Assembly: GCF_022605725.1 (NCBI RefSeq)
Contig: NC_065553.1
Location: 1,054,001-1,118,000 of the forward strand
Length of the DNA: 64,000 nt
DNA from: Anthonomus grandis grandis
Lineage: Eukaryota; Arthropoda; Insecta; Coleoptera; Curculionidae
Direction of reading: 5' to 3'
A program made the translations under genes and the position numbers. The first letter of the stretch is position 1. Each line of letters starts with the position of its first letter. The notes under the pieces were generated by a model, which ran no database searches, was not told the DNA's origin, and worked only from the letters and a program-made list of their open reading frames with translations. Below, piece by piece: positions 11,480-23,800 of the stretch.

Positions 11480-14000
11480 TGCTCTAATAATTAGTGCTAT
11501 GTAACTTTTATCTTAAGTAATTCTATTAATTAACCTATAATAATAATTTTAAAAATAAAAAATTTAAAATCAACAAAAACTAAACTATAACAAGTATAAA
11601 TAAAATAACTACAAAAAGAACATATGTACACCATTAAGGTGGTACTTATTAAAGAGCAACATAAAATCTTGATGAACATAAAACGACTAAGATAATATGA
11701 CACAAATACATAACGCGACTAAAATATTTGGTATGGATACAGGCAAAACAGGTTTCTATGCAAAACTCGATTTCAATTTTCTATAATCAAAGTTCAAAAT
11801 AAAGGCTTTTACGGCTTTTTTAAACTTTGCTTTGAAGTGCATTATTTTCTTTACATCAAATATTTTAGGTGCCATATAAGAAATGCACTTTTGAGAGACC
11901 CTATTAGATTTTTTTGGTATTCTCTTTGTTAAGCAATTTTATTTTTTTAGGGTACTTTGAAACATAATAGAATAAGAGTCTGGTTGCATTACCCTAAGAA
12001 CACTAAACTCTTGAAATAATAAATCTGTTGGGTACATGCGGTTTTTATATAAAATGGTTTTTATACACCATTTCTGTGCTTTTTCTATGCTACTTAATGC
12101 AGTTTCATAACTGCTTCCCCATGCTATTATGCCATGTTGAAGAATAGACTCAAATAAGCTATAGTATATAGTCTTTAAATTACTTTTATTCATATAAGAC
12201 CTTATAATATTTTCTGCGTGATATTTGAAAGGCATTTGGCCATCCAAAATTATACCAAGATATTTTATTTTCTGGACCATTTCAACGTTATTAACGCATT
12301 TGCATGGTAGCGTTTTTGTACAATCATCTTCGTGTACTATTATTAAGTTTCCCAACTGTGGTTTTGATCGAGAATCTATGTAGAATAGGACTTTTGTTTT
12401 TTCTCAGTTAAAACTTAAGACATTTAGGTGTAGCCAATTTTTAACCCATTTTAAGCATTTAATCTTTATTTCTTCCCAAGTGTTACCATTTATGAGACAC
12501 ACACTATCGTCTGCAAAAGAGACAATTTCAAAATTCTTCTGATGATCCAGAAAATTTTTTAAGTACAGAATGAACAGCACCGGACCTAAAACAGTTCCTT
12601 GGGGGACTCCATATTCCACAATTCTTTGTGAGCTTTCACTAGTACCAATAGTAACTCTTTGGATACGACCTTTAAGGCAAAGTATATCGATTTCTTGGTT
12701 TCTGTTAGACTGTTAAACTCTTTAGCAACTGTAATACTACTCCTCGAAAACCGTACACTTTCATTTTAAAGAGTAATAAATTCTGATGGACGGTATCAAA
12801 GGCTTTTCGCAGATCGAGAAAAATGCCTGTAGATGGTTTTGATGCGTTTAAATTTGAGTAAATTGTTGTTGTGTCATAGGTGAGTGCCTCTTCAATTCCT
12901 AGATTTTGCCGAAATCCGAATTGATTTTCAAGTAAAATTTTGTTTTTATTTATAAAGTTTACCATTTTTGACTTAAGAAGAAGTTTTTCAAACATTTTAG
13001 AAAATAGTGAAATTAAGGAAATTGGGCGATAGTTTGTACAACTACTTTTATCTCCGCTTTAAAAAATTGGTTTAACATTACAAACTTTAAAATAAATTGG
13101 GCATAAACCGGTTGTAAAACAGAGGTTAATAATATGTAATAACGGACTCAGAAGAAAATCAACAATGTTTTATTATTAATAAAGGGGTTATCTTGTCAAA
13201 TACTAGGGCTTTATTAGTATTTAAGCTAAGTATATTGCTTTTTAATTCAGTTTTATCTATGGGTTTTAGAAAAGCAGAATTTTGTATTCTATATTTTACA
13301 TTAAAATTTTAAAAGTATGTTTTCTGTTCTGGAATTTTTATTTTTTCAACCAGAGTTTTTACCAAGTTGACAAAAAACTCATTAAAATATTCAGATTTGT
13401 CTTGATTATTTATTATGAGTATTCCCATTGCTATTTTTTATTTCTCCTATTTGATTTTCATTCTTTTCTATATTTAGTGCATTTCTTATCGTTTTCCAAA
13501 ATGTACGAGGGTTGTTTTTATTTTCCAATAGCTGTTCTTTTTATTTTTTGATTTTTGTAATAATATGTGAATTATGTTCCTATATCTCCTGTACCGCTGT
13601 TTAACGTTTTTACCATTGGGGGTGTTCTTTGGAAAGTTTGTAAAATTTGTCCCGCGTTTCAATTGATTTTATTATTGCATCTGTTATCCAAGGGGTTCTT
13701 TTCTTTGTCCTGTTGTGAGTTCTTACTTTCATAGACATTTGAATATGCCTATTTAAGACTTGTACAAATTCGTTCATACTTGTATCGGGATTTAGATGTT
13801 TATAGCAACAATATCCTGTCAAATATGTTACTACTGGAGATTCTCATGTAGTAGCTTTAGCATCATACTCTTCTATTAATATTTTGTTCAATACATGATT
13901 AATTTGTTCTAAGCTTGTGACTGTGGTTCATGTTCAGAAAATTTAAAGAATCTATTTATATTAATGTCCCCATAATATTGAGATCTTAGAGACAGAATTT
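11480..14000 (-). pseudogene. Broken LINE (endonuclease tail, reverse transcriptase, 3' UTR)
   Basis: Blocks follow in correct minus-strand order. The linker before RT (13822-13610) has TRTKKRTPWITDAI-like text. RT motifs follow: ENQFGFRQNLGIEEAL, then GIFLDLRKAFDTVHQNLLL (12995-12705). Next come YGVPQGTVLGPVLFILYL and SFADDSVCLING (12619-12404), and then the thumb and C-terminal region (12355-11939). The last part, YMAPKIFDVKK near 11850, ends at a stop at about 11770. At least three frameshifts or stops break it. An AT-rich 3' region runs to about 11.5 kb. It differs in sequence from the 7-10 kb LINE. Confidence 0.85.
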
Positions 14001-14093
14001 AATTGAATCCTTAGCCTTTTTTCTGATTCATAGATCTGGCGTACTGACATATGGTAATGCTAATCAGCTAATTGTGACTCAGTGTATGTACAA

Positions 14094-15326
14094 GGTGTCC
14101 AAATAGGGTATCAGCACTTTATTTGTGCATTTAATCTCAGACGTGGCAACGCCGCCACTTACGGTGGGAGTCAAAACAGAGAAAAACAAACCACCGTTTG
14201 GTGGTTTGTGATTACATGGAATTACATTTAGAATTAATCATTGGAATTACATGATATTCAATTATCACCTAGCCCTGATGTTATTAGAAAATGGATCAGA
14301 ATGTTTGAAGCTACTGGATCCACAGTGAAAATTCATAATCCAAGCCGCCCACTAATCGTAAGAAGTGCAGAAAACATCGATTAAGTACGTCAATCAGTCA
14401 GAGAGAATCCAACCTTATCTGTACCGAAGCGAAGTCAGACGACTACTCTCAAAAGATCATCTTTACATAACATTTTGACCAAAGACTTGCATCTGCATGC
14501 ATATGAGATACAGTTAGTGCAAGAATTAAAACCGAGGGATTACAATACACGGTTAGAATTTGTCAATGAAATGATGGAACGATTCGTCGATTTCAATAAC
14601 ATTTTATTCAGTGATGAGGCTAATTTTCATGTAAATGGCCACGTAAATAAGCAAAATTGCAGGTACAGGTCTAACGTTAATCCTCGCAGAAAACACGAAC
14701 GTCCACGGCATAACCTCAAAGTGGTCGTAGTGGTCTGCTGATGGCATAATTGGGCCGTTTTTTTTTTTGAAAATGAACGGGCACTTACCGTTAATACCGA
14801 GCGGTATTGTGCAATGTTACAAGATTTTCTTGCACTATCTCTCCGACAGTTTCAAGGTTTTAACTTAGAAACCTGGTTTCAGCAGGATGGTGCGACATGC
14901 CATACGTCAAATCGGGCAATTGCAGCTGTTCAACAATTATTCCCCAATAAAGTCATTTCAAGAAGAGGCAATATTAACTGGCCTCCTAGGAGCCCGGACC
15001 TGTCGCCACTTGATTATTTCTTATGGGGTTACCTCAAAAGTAAGGTGTACGAGAATAATCCAGCTGATACAAATCAATTTAAACAAAATATCCAGGAGCA
15101 AATAAGATTAATATCAAGGGAAATGTGTGGACGGGTTATCAATAATCTTCGTTCTCGATTTGATTGAAGAGTGCATACAGCGCAACGGACACCATTTAGA
15201 CAACATTGTTTTTGGTTCATAAATTTCCATTGACTGTACATAAATTTGCCATAAATAGATGATCATAGAAATATGGTGTATTTGGTTTATGCAAACACCA
15301 CATTGCTGATACCCTTTTTGGACACC
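14094..15326. mobile_element. 1233-bp mariner-type transposon with 23-bp inverted ends
   Basis: The left end GGTGTCCAAATAGGGTATCA (14094) and the right end TGATACCCTTTTTGGACACC (ending 15326) are inverted copies differing at two positions over 23 bp. The interior carries a transposase of the mariner/Tc1 type. Length and single gene match the superfamily. Nearby TA dinucleotides exist on both sides (14089-14090 and 15327-15330), but the exact duplicated target cannot be fixed because a few bases beyond the conserved end differ. Confidence 0.9.
14270..15170 (+). pseudogene. Mariner-type transposase, frame-disrupted
   Basis: Near 14272 the frame reads LSPDVIRKWIRMFEATGSTV, a helix-turn-helix DNA-binding part, then an in-frame TAA after SAENID. 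Bases 14475-14741 give FSDEANFHVNGHVNKQNC (first Asp). Bases 14814-15167 give ETWFQQDGATCHTSN (second Asp) and NWPPRSPDLSPLDYFLWGYL (third motif). By my count 36 residues lie between the second Asp and the Asp of SPD, slightly more than the 34 of classical mariners. One stop and frameshifts near 14745 and 14810 inactivate it. The same family appears as remnants at 1-130, 3.7-4.4 kb and 52.5-52.9 kb. Confidence 0.9.
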
Positions 15327-15369
15327 TATAAGAAAATCCAGTATCTAACCAATTTAATATTTTATGTAG

Positions 15370-15980
15370 GAAATAAACTTAGAATCATTATTAAAGGATG
15401 TTAATACCTCTTTGGTAAAAGGCTCTTGATATTTATCTAGTAAGTGTTTGGCCTTAAGAAAACTTTTTACATTAACAATTTACCAACAAGTCCATATTAT
15501 ATTAATAAATTCAGCAGTGTCTTGTGAGAATGACAGATTGTTAACAAAACCTTTTAGAGCTTTTATAAAAAAGGGATTTAAGTTCTTAAGAGCAGCCAGT
15601 TTAATATTTAGTCTTGATAAAATGATTGATGTTTGTTTTGTAAGATGGATATAAGGCTTTTAAACTAAGAGAGTAGTCATGTTTTAATAGTTTATCTTTT
15701 TCCAGTTTATCAAGTTTTTTCAATTACTCTCGAGCAAGCATATTTTGTTTCACCTGTCTCAAAAAGTCGGCATAAGAAAATGTTTGTCCAGGTTTTAAAT
15801 TAGGCCAGTTATTAAAAATACCCTTAAGTAAGTGAATATTATCAAAAAGGTAAAAAAGAGACCTTATTGAGTCAATAGTTTTTAAGGAGGTGTTGATGCA
15901 TAAGCAATGAGAGCTGGAGATCTCGAACCTTAGAATCACATTGAACTGAGATATTGCCATTATTGGATACTCCACCTATA
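15370..15980 (-). pseudogene. P-element/THAP9-like transposase, middle fragment
   Basis: The minus strand encodes LFDNIHLLKGIFNNWPN followed by KPGQTFSYADFL. This matches the P-like transposase pattern (L)FDxVHLxKxIRNNW that follows the catalytic Asp region. Further on, interrupted by stops, come KHDYSLSLKALYPSYLTKQT, then ALKGFVNNLSFSQDTAEFIN. The copy is dead. It stops where the mariner element's right end begins (15326). A C-terminal fragment of the same type lies at 10.98-11.29 kb. Confidence 0.55.
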
Positions 15981-16292
15981 TGTTACTAAAAATCTGGCAA
16001 CCCCGGAATTAATTCACTAATAATTTGGCAATGCTTCCAGCCAACGTGCTACTCCAGGCGTTTCTTGTTTTCTGTTCAGTTATACTAAGTCCCATATATT
16101 TTTAACGAGTTATTTTCAGTTATTTATAATTATCATCATAATTATGAATTATATTATAGTACCATCACAAACTTGATCATGGAATAATAAACATTTTATC
16201 CTCCACATAATATACATGGTGTTTCTATCTAAGAGTGTAAACTTTAGAGTAAAACATTTGAGATACAGGTTGTTAAATATAAAAAAACTTAC

Positions 16293-16525
16293 CAGTTCAG
16301 TACTCATGGTATTACACCCCCTCAATGGTAAGGTATATGTAATCGGGGCTTTCCGTTGCACCCATTCGCTAAGACAATGGGTGTTTTTGCTCAGTCCTCT
16401 GGGATAAATCATCCCGTTAAATCTTCCCGTTTTCGTGCCGACATTCACGACGATTTCGTCACTGTTACAGTCGACCCGGACGTCCGCGTCCAAAATTTCG
16501 TTTGCCGCAGAACCGTCATCTTCCA
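16293..16525 (-). CDS. Internal exon of a zona pellucida (ZP) domain protein gene
   Basis: On the minus strand a 233-bp open stretch lies between a good acceptor (pyrimidine-rich, ending TTTTTTCAG at 16526) and a good donor (CTG|GTAAGT at 16293). It encodes the start of a ZP module: LDADVRVDCNSDEIVVNVGT, then GRFNGMIYPRGLSKNTHC, CLSEWVQ and LPLRGCNTMSTEL. The Cys spacing and the F(N)GxIYPxGLS block are typical of insect ZP proteins, secreted or membrane-anchored extracellular matrix proteins, often of cuticle or apical matrix. The remainder of the ZP domain is not visible to the left and probably lies outside the window or was not recognised. The phase matches the candidate 40-bp exon at 25700-25739. 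I am confident of the family but not of the specific gene. Confidence 0.8.
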
Positions 16526-16745
16526 CTGAAAAAAGATAAAAAATTAGAGTTATACAAGCCAAAAATTATGAAAGGAAAATGCAGTTTTCCCATCAAGATA
16601 TTCTAATGTGTAATAATAAGAAATCCAACGTCCTCTTCTTTTGTCTCCTTCCTTTCGCTCCTAGCTTGATTCAATGTTTGTTTGAGCGTGGCATTTGAAC
16701 TTTCAAAATTGCAGCCAGACGCCATCTTAGAATAATAGGAAATCA
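16526..16745. other. Intron of the ZP gene, no other feature seen
   Basis: AT-rich text between the ZP exon acceptor and the start of a LINE remnant. A TCCTCTTCTTTTGTCTCC pyrimidine tract is present. No coding potential was recognised. Confidence 0.4.
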
Positions 16746-16749
16746 TTCG

Positions 16750-18110
16750 TAAATAACTTGACCAATTAGTAAAGAAGGATCAATATCATACAGCGTTAAC
16801 GTTTGAGCTACTAGTCAAAGAAAAACATAAGTCATACATATCAAAAAGTTATGTATATGACTTTGCCAAGGGTGATTTCCTTCTGTTGTATCAGCTTGGG
16901 AGGGATTGTGATTGGTTTGAAGTCTGCTCAAGAATAGAGGTAAATGATAGTCTACACTGTTTTTATGACCAGATTTATCCTTTTTTTGACAAGACTTTTG
17001 TTTGGTATTCTACTGATCTTATTTACAAAATAAAGCAAAAAAATAACTTCATCAAGCAATATCAAAGCAATCAAAATATTGAAAATAATTTAAACTCTGA
17101 TCCTATCTCATTTTGGCAATTTATACATTTGAAATCTAAGAATAATGGAATATCGAGGGAAATGAAGAATGAAACATGTACCTTCTCACGTCCAGTAAAC
17201 GTAGCAAATGCTTTCTCAAAGTTTTTTCAATCGGAGTTCAGATTCCTACTTTTGAAAACAAACAAAGTTCTGATTTAGGTGGTGCACATTTAATTTTTCA
17301 TTACCAACTGAGCCTTAAATCATTAAAACTATTAAAAAAATCAACTGGACCTGATAACATTATAGCTTATATATACTTAAGCGCTGTTGCTGCTATAACT
17401 GCTCCCATAAGGCAAATATTTAATTTAAATATTAAACATTGACAATTTCCTAAAACTTTAGAAATTCCAGATATCTTGTCTTTAAGAATGAAAGTAAAAA
17501 TTAAATTAAAAGTTATAGACCCATAAGCCTAAGTATAAGCACAAATTTTTGAAACCTTACTTTGTAGTGAACCGACTGAATTCTTAATGCCCAAAATTGC
17601 AAATTTTCGGCATGGATTCCTAAAGGGTAGATCTGAAGCTATTTCCAATAAACATCAATTGGACGTAGTTTATACCAACTGTGAGAAGCACTTGATAAAG
17701 TCAACCATGAACTGCTGCTCGTAAAGCTGATCATTTTTGGAATAGCAGAGCATGCTTACTGTGTTTTGAAGTCCTATATGACAGACAGAGTCCAGCAACT
17801 TAGAATTCGTCTTTTCAAGATAAGACAGATTTCAAGGAGGTTATATGGGATCCTCTGCTGTTTTTGCACTTCCTTGACTCCCTGCCAGATTGCCTCTCTA
17901 ACTCTGCTGGGCTTCTTTTTGCAGCTTATTTTAAACTTAGTGTAGAGTTTGTCAAAACACAAGAAGATTGTGTTCGAGTATAGTAGGATTTGGACAGGTA
18001 TAAGACATGATTTGATAATAGTAAAATGGCATTAAACCAAAAAGTTCTGCTATAGCTTTTACTAGAAAAATAACTTAAACCATAAATAAATAATCTTAAA
18101 TAATCTTAAA
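16750..18110 (+). pseudogene. Decayed LINE reverse transcriptase (CR1-like), plus strand
   Basis: From about 16830 the frame reads YVYDFAKGDFLLLYQ, and 16886-17278 continues with FFDKTFVWYSTDLIYKIKQK. The block SDPISFWQFIHLKSKNNGI is the usual linker between endonuclease and RT in this LINE group. Downstream, broken, come KKSTGPDNIIAYI (RT entry), FRHGFLKGRSEAISNKHQLD, a degenerate GVIWDPLLFLHFLDSLPD and SAGLLFAA where FADD is expected. Loss of the catalytic Asp pair and many stops show a long-dead copy. It meets the next LINE (opposite strand) tail to tail near 18.11 kb, inside the ZP-gene intron. Confidence 0.8.
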
Positions 18111-18119
18111 CCAGTATTA

Positions 18120-20620
18120 TATTGAAAATTCTGAAGTGTTTTGTTTGCAGGATTGCACATTTTTCTGTTTAGAGTTTTGTGGAGTACCCTTTGTTCCTGT
18201 CTGTGCTTAGTAAGTTAAATGTCACTTTTAGAGTTTCATCATAGCTGCCAGGATGATTTTATAAGTTTCTATGAAGTCCCCTCTTTGTCTTCTTTCTTTC
18301 TTTCTTTCACAGTTGTTAAATTGAATAGCTTCAATCTATCCTCATGGCATCTTTCTGGTCTCAGCAGGAATTCTGGTCGCTCTTCTTTGGATTCTTTCCA
18401 AGAGCTCTATGTCTTTGACAAAGTAAGGATTTCAAATTATATAGCAGTAGGTATTCAAGTTTTGGTCTGATAAATATTACATACATTTTTCTTATGAAAG
18501 CCACAAATTTATTGCAAAATGCTCTTCACGTAAGGTAGATTAGAGAATTAGCTTTTTTCATCATTTAAGCTATATGTGTTTCCCGTCACCAACCGCCAAG
18601 TCTCTTTGCACAATTTTCAACTGATATGTCCGTATTGTTAATGTTATAAATAATTTGTGGATTGCCTTTTCCTAAATGCAGAATAGTGTATTTGTCGGTG
18701 TTGAGTTTCATAAGCCAGTCTTGCATCCAGGATTCTACGGTTCGTAAGTCGGCTACGAATTTGTCAAAATCAGTCAATGGATTGTAGTAAACTTTTATGT
18801 CATCTGCAAAGACTTGGGCTATTAGTTTTCAAGTTTTTATCTAGATCCGCATTAGCATGTGAATAGCACGCGTCCAAGGTACTAAAACCTGAACAATGCC
18901 ACTGAGTACTGCTGAAAGCTATCCAATCAGCTTCACTCTGAGGGTTCTAGATGTGTGTGAATGTCATTATTTTCACTTTTATTCCAGCAAAGCAATTTTT
19001 CTTCAAAACGCACTTTACCGTGCTCCGTGCGGAGCTATTTACATCTGTGAATTAGACTACGAAAAAGCTTTTGACAAGATACCTCATGACCACCTCTTTT
19101 AAAAGTTGAACCATTTTGCTGGAATAAAAGTGAAAATAATGACATTCACACGCACGGAGCACGGTAAAGTGCGGAGCTATTTACATCTGTGGTCTAAATA
19201 AAGCATATCTATTGGGTGTCATTTGCCTATTGCTTGTATCCAGTCATTCAGGCAAGTATAAGTTTGTTGTTGTTGAGCAATGAGGACGACAACTTGGTTC
19301 TCAATGATGATTTGCTTTTCTAGAACAAAAGACGTTAAAGCGTTTGTAATGATTTTTTCTAGGATTTCGCTAAGCGAGCATGTTAGGTTTATTGGCCTAT
19401 AATTTAGTGGTTCAAATTTGTTGCCTTTCTTGTATATTGGTGTTACATGTGCAGTCAGCCAATTTTCATGTCATTCACTGCCTTGTCTACTAATTCTTCA
19501 GTAATATGCATAGAGTTAAATTCTGGTAATGCTTCTAAATTCATTGGAAAGTTTTGTAGAATTTCAGTAGTGTATTGGTTTGCGAGGAGTTCAGGTACCA
19601 TACTAATATCTGTGACAAGATTCTTTTAGATGAATATTAGACAAGTGACTTATTAAAGTTCTGTTAATGTATTTATAGCAGTTTTTCTCCTCTCTTTTCA
19701 GCAAGCCATCTTCATACCGACTGCGTGATTTATTCATTTGTGATTTTAGTTTATTTCTCCCAAAGATATGCAATTTTCTATGACTTTTGTAAGTGCTTCT
19801 TCTACATTTTCCACTGTTATTAATTTTGTGTCTATCCCTGAGAAGTGTGATGTAATATGGCGTTTGATAGTCTCATAGGTTGCTTTAAAGAATTGCTCTT
19901 TACTTTGCAAAGTCTTAATGTCTGTATCTGTATCGTTGCCATAATTACTGCACGATAACTTTATGAATGGTGGGTTCAAACATGATTTCGCTGATAAGTT
20001 TTTTAACTGCGCCGAAAAGTAAGTCAAGAAGCGAAACCTGTGTGCCCCTGTACCGAATGGTAGGTAGTAAGTTAGTAAGTAGTTGTTTGCAATTCCATCC
20101 TTTATATGTGTCAAGGGATTCCTCTGCTACTCGGCATGTTTTTGCTATAGAAAGACTTGTAGTATCTCTGGATAATTAAAGTCACCAAATATTACGCAGT
20201 TGTTGCTGTTATTAAAAATATCACCTAGCACAATTATCAGTTTTAAGTTTTCCTGGTAAGTTATTTTCGGCTTAAATATGCACCATAGAGTAAATATCTG
20301 GCAACTTATTCTTAATTTTAAAACTGTGGCATACAGTTGTTGGTATATTCACTTTCGCAATTGCATAAACACTTACATTTTCAATATTAATGTGATTTTT
20401 AATAAATATGCAGGTCATTGTGTATGTATTGTGCATGCACATCTCTGTAGAGAGAATATAGTCATGTGGTAGTACTATTAAATCAGAAATTTTGCTACGT
20501 AACCAAGTTTCAGTGACAAAAATAAAAGATAGCATTCTTGGGTACACAGAGGCCTGTAATTCATGTGATTTGTTCATGAGGGAACCTGCATTTGCATACT
20601 GTAGGGTTTTTCTCATTCGT
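18120..20620 (-). pseudogene. LINE ORF2 (endonuclease, reverse transcriptase), minus strand, rearranged
   Basis: It reads from 20616. The endonuclease begins MRKTLQYANAGSLMNKSHEL, then FIFVTETWLRSKISD. The middle part is at 20114-19746. RT follows with KKGNKFEPLNYRPINLTCS near 19420, FADDIKVYYN-type text near 18800 and SWMQDWLMKLNTDKYTILHLG (18777-18586). The C-terminal LERIQRRATRI-like and RLKLFNLTTVKER blocks are near 18.4 kb. Several stops and frameshifts are present. The motif A segment (KAFDKIPHDHL) is on the opposite strand at 19046-19102, so an internal piece is inverted. A TATA/initiator-like start lies upstream at about 20.8 kb. Confidence 0.85.
18953..19192. other. In-place inversion with duplicated flanks inside the LINE
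   Basis: Bases 18953-18991 (GTGTGAATGTCATTATTTTC, then ACTTTTATTCCAGCAAA) recur inverted at 19115-19151. CGCACTTTACCGTGCTCCGTGC (19009-19030) recurs inverted at 19151-19172. GTGCGGAGCTATTTACATCT (from 19027) recurs directly from 19170. Between them the plus strand encodes ELDYEKAFDKIPHDHLF, the RT motif A segment, while the surrounding LINE is on the minus strand. This is direct sequence evidence of an inverted segment with short inverted and direct duplications at its edges, as produced by template switching. Confidence 0.8.
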
Positions 20621-20784
20621 TAGGTTTAAATTAAAACAATCGAAATTGGTCAACTAATTTATTTCCACAATTCACTACGAAAACACGATCACTCACGACT
20701 ACTAGAGATATTTATTTTAACTGTATTTATTTAAAACTATATAAATTTCGCACGAATATTCCGAACTTTACTAATCTTCACTGA

Positions 20785-20826
20785 ACTGACAACTGACTAC
20801 TATCGGCGATGGGGCTCCTTATATAG
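20785..20826 (-). promoter_or_regulatory. Candidate TATA box plus initiator upstream of the LINE endonuclease ORF
   Basis: On the minus strand TATATAAGG (20825-20817) is followed about 30 bp later by AGTCAGTTG and TTCAGT (20798-20782), which fit the arthropod initiator TCAGT. This is normal TATA-to-start spacing. About 170 bp of leader follows before the ATG at 20616. The P-like element is inserted 8 bp upstream of the TATA-like motif. The functional claim is inference. Confidence 0.45.
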
Positions 20827-20833
20827 GTACTAG

Positions 20834-23800
20834 CACAGATTTAAGTAGCTACGCTCCAGATAACCACTCCAATGTATTTCATTTGTCCCCACTGAGAAAG
20901 CAGCCGCTTGCTCGCGATTCAGCCGAAAACGGATATTTCGCTCCGATTGTGGCCCTGCGTTGCAAATTTTAATTTTTGTCGGTAGGTATGCTTCCGGGTC
21001 TTCGCTTCAATCATCGCATCGTAGCATCGCTTTCGTCGGCCACTGACGCACTTTTTTTTCCTCGATGCGACGCCGACGCGACGGGATTAATTTTATTGAC
21101 TAAGTAGGTACTGTCACAGATCTTACATTTTAAATCTGTGGTACTGTGACAATAATAATTGACGAATTTTTAAAGAGGTTTGTTTTACTTGAAAATTTTT
21201 TTGCGATTTTTTTATTCGATAGTTTTATATTTTGCAACAAATATAAAAAAAATTAAATGAAAAGTATAAAAACGAGCGAAAAAGCTGTTCGTTTATTTTT
21301 TTGCTTCTTTACTGTATAATTAATAAAAAGATTTTTTTTATATAAGACATTTTTTTATGTAAACAATAAAGGATATATCCGAAATATTTAAACTATAATA
21401 ATTTAAGTTTTATGGTATATTAAAGATAATTAACATTTTTTAAACGATAAATTCGAAAATAAAAAAAACTTTTTTTTCGTTTTTGTTTTTAATCTATAGG
21501 TTGATAAGATATATAGATTGATACATTATATACCTATATAGATAGTAGTACTTTTTTTTTAATAGTTAATAAAATAAATTATTAGTCTGAGGTAAGATAA
21601 TCTTTAAACTATATACTTAAAATAAAGTCCAAAATGTTGTTTTTATAGAAAACGAAAAAAATGCTCTCGGGAAAAAAATATTTTAGTACTAAATATTGGG
21701 ACACATATAATAGTAATGTTTTTAGGAGGAATGAATATTTGGGGTGATAGAGTTCAGTGTCTTTTATATGATAAGGCCATAATCGCGTTTTCGAAAATTT
21801 TGGACTTAGTTGTTTTTAAAATAAACGCCTCAATTATTTAATTTTCGTAATTAGTTTTTATTTCAAAAAGTATTCGCTATTTTAAAAAACGGCAAAACAA
21901 GTCAATGGTATTTTTAAGTTTTTACCTTATGTAGCAAATTTAGGAGAGGATGGCAATGGCTGAAACTAAAGGATGATGGTAATTTTTTATGTTATTTTTT
22001 ATCTTAATTTCATTGTTAAAATACAAATTAAAACACCGTACCAAAATGTAACTTAAAGCTTATATAATTATATTTTTGCAAGCAGTTACATTATAATAAT
22101 TGATGGCTTCGTACACCTATTATAAAATAAGTAAAAATTTTTAGAATATCGTATATGTACATACCTAATCCTAAATAATAAATTTGTGGTCGATAATAAT
22201 ATAAAATTGAAAATTCTTATAAAACTGTTCCAACACAAATATATAGCTATAATAAAATTTAATTTTACAACTACTATTATCATTATACAAGATCTTTCAA
22301 CGAAGAGGAAAAATTGTATTATTTGATTCCTCCTGCCCCCAGTAGGTATTTCTCAAAAAAATCAAAATAGCGACTTTTTGTTCAAGATTTTCTTCAAAAT
22401 TTTTTGACAATTTTTTTTTAATAAGTTATTTTTAATTATTATCAAATAAGTGCCCAAATAAATAAAAATTTAATTCAAAAATATAATGAAAATATGCTTT
22501 TTCCTTCATTTTTGTAATGATTTTTTTTCATTATACTCGAAAGAAAAATGCTGTCAAAATATTAAAAAAAAATTGAGGGTGCCATTTGAAATAAAAAATT
22601 GTGGTAGTTTCTCGGGGGTAAAATACGCAGGGGTAGTTTTGAATAAATTTTTAGAAATAGCATTGTCTCCCATAAAAACCGCATTTTGGGTTTTTTTCTT
22701 CAAAAATGTCCAAGTTCTACGCTGTTAACGTTGTCGTGAGACACGCTGTATAGGAAACAATAAAACTTTTGTTGTACGAAATAACACTGTTACCAGCAAA
22801 TACCATTAAAATGTGCACGGTGTTATTGATAATGTACATCAAAAGTTATATGATTTTTGCTATAGAAAAATTTTGCATTACATTTTTGATACGTTAGAAA
22901 GTAAATTGAGTGTAGCGCATCAGACATGCTCACCATTGGACAATTGCTCACCATTCACCAACGGAGAACTTTCTAAACGGAGGGAAAAAGAGACAGAGAG
23001 AAAGACAAAATCGGGGAAAAAGTTGCGCAATTTTTAGCTCAATAACATGCCATTAAAATTTTTTTTTTAATTCGAACGATTGTGAGGATAATCGAAAAAA
23101 ACCGAATCTTTGAAAAATCTATTTTACTTTTTTTTGAGCCTATTTTTATTCGATTTTAAAATAATTTACAGTTTTGCATTGCCCCTTTTTTCCGTGCTAC
23201 ATGGTGGTATTTTTAGATTTTCAATATGACTTTGGTCGACCATCATTAACTTTGTTTTTTCTTTTTCACTATACTCAATTTTTCTAACGCTTCAAAAAGA
23301 TATTTGCCCCTTTGCAATGTACTTAAAACCTGCATGTTTTGAGTACTAATACCGCAGTTAAAGGGATTTTTAGAATAGAGTCGTTTACTATTCAAAGAAT
23401 CAAATAAATTGTTCATGTTTTCAATAAAATCTGTAGTATTAGTACCCATTTCATCATTAATCAAACGTTTTGTTACACATATCCTCTGTTGTTACTGCCC
23501 TGGTCACAAACTGAGGCAAGAGGAAAAAATCCCATGGCATTTAATCTGGTTATTACATATATAAGTAATTCTTTCAAATTATCTTTTACAACCAAATTTT
23601 GAGAAAAAAATAGGCCAGAGGAAACTTCCAATTGGAATAAATACCCTTAATGCAAAACACAAGAGCATGGTTTGCTATTTTTTTGCTCCTCCCTAAAGGA
23701 CCTAAATCCTCAAAACCCTCTATAAAATCTAACTTTTTGTTAAACTCTAAGTTTTCCTTCAAACTCATTTCATCAAATGCCACTAGGCATTTTTTTTCGT

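Noticed and set aside
18286..18310. TTTC microsatellite as an independent repeat feature
   Set aside because: It lies inside the C-terminal coding text of the minus-strand LINE and is a short local expansion.
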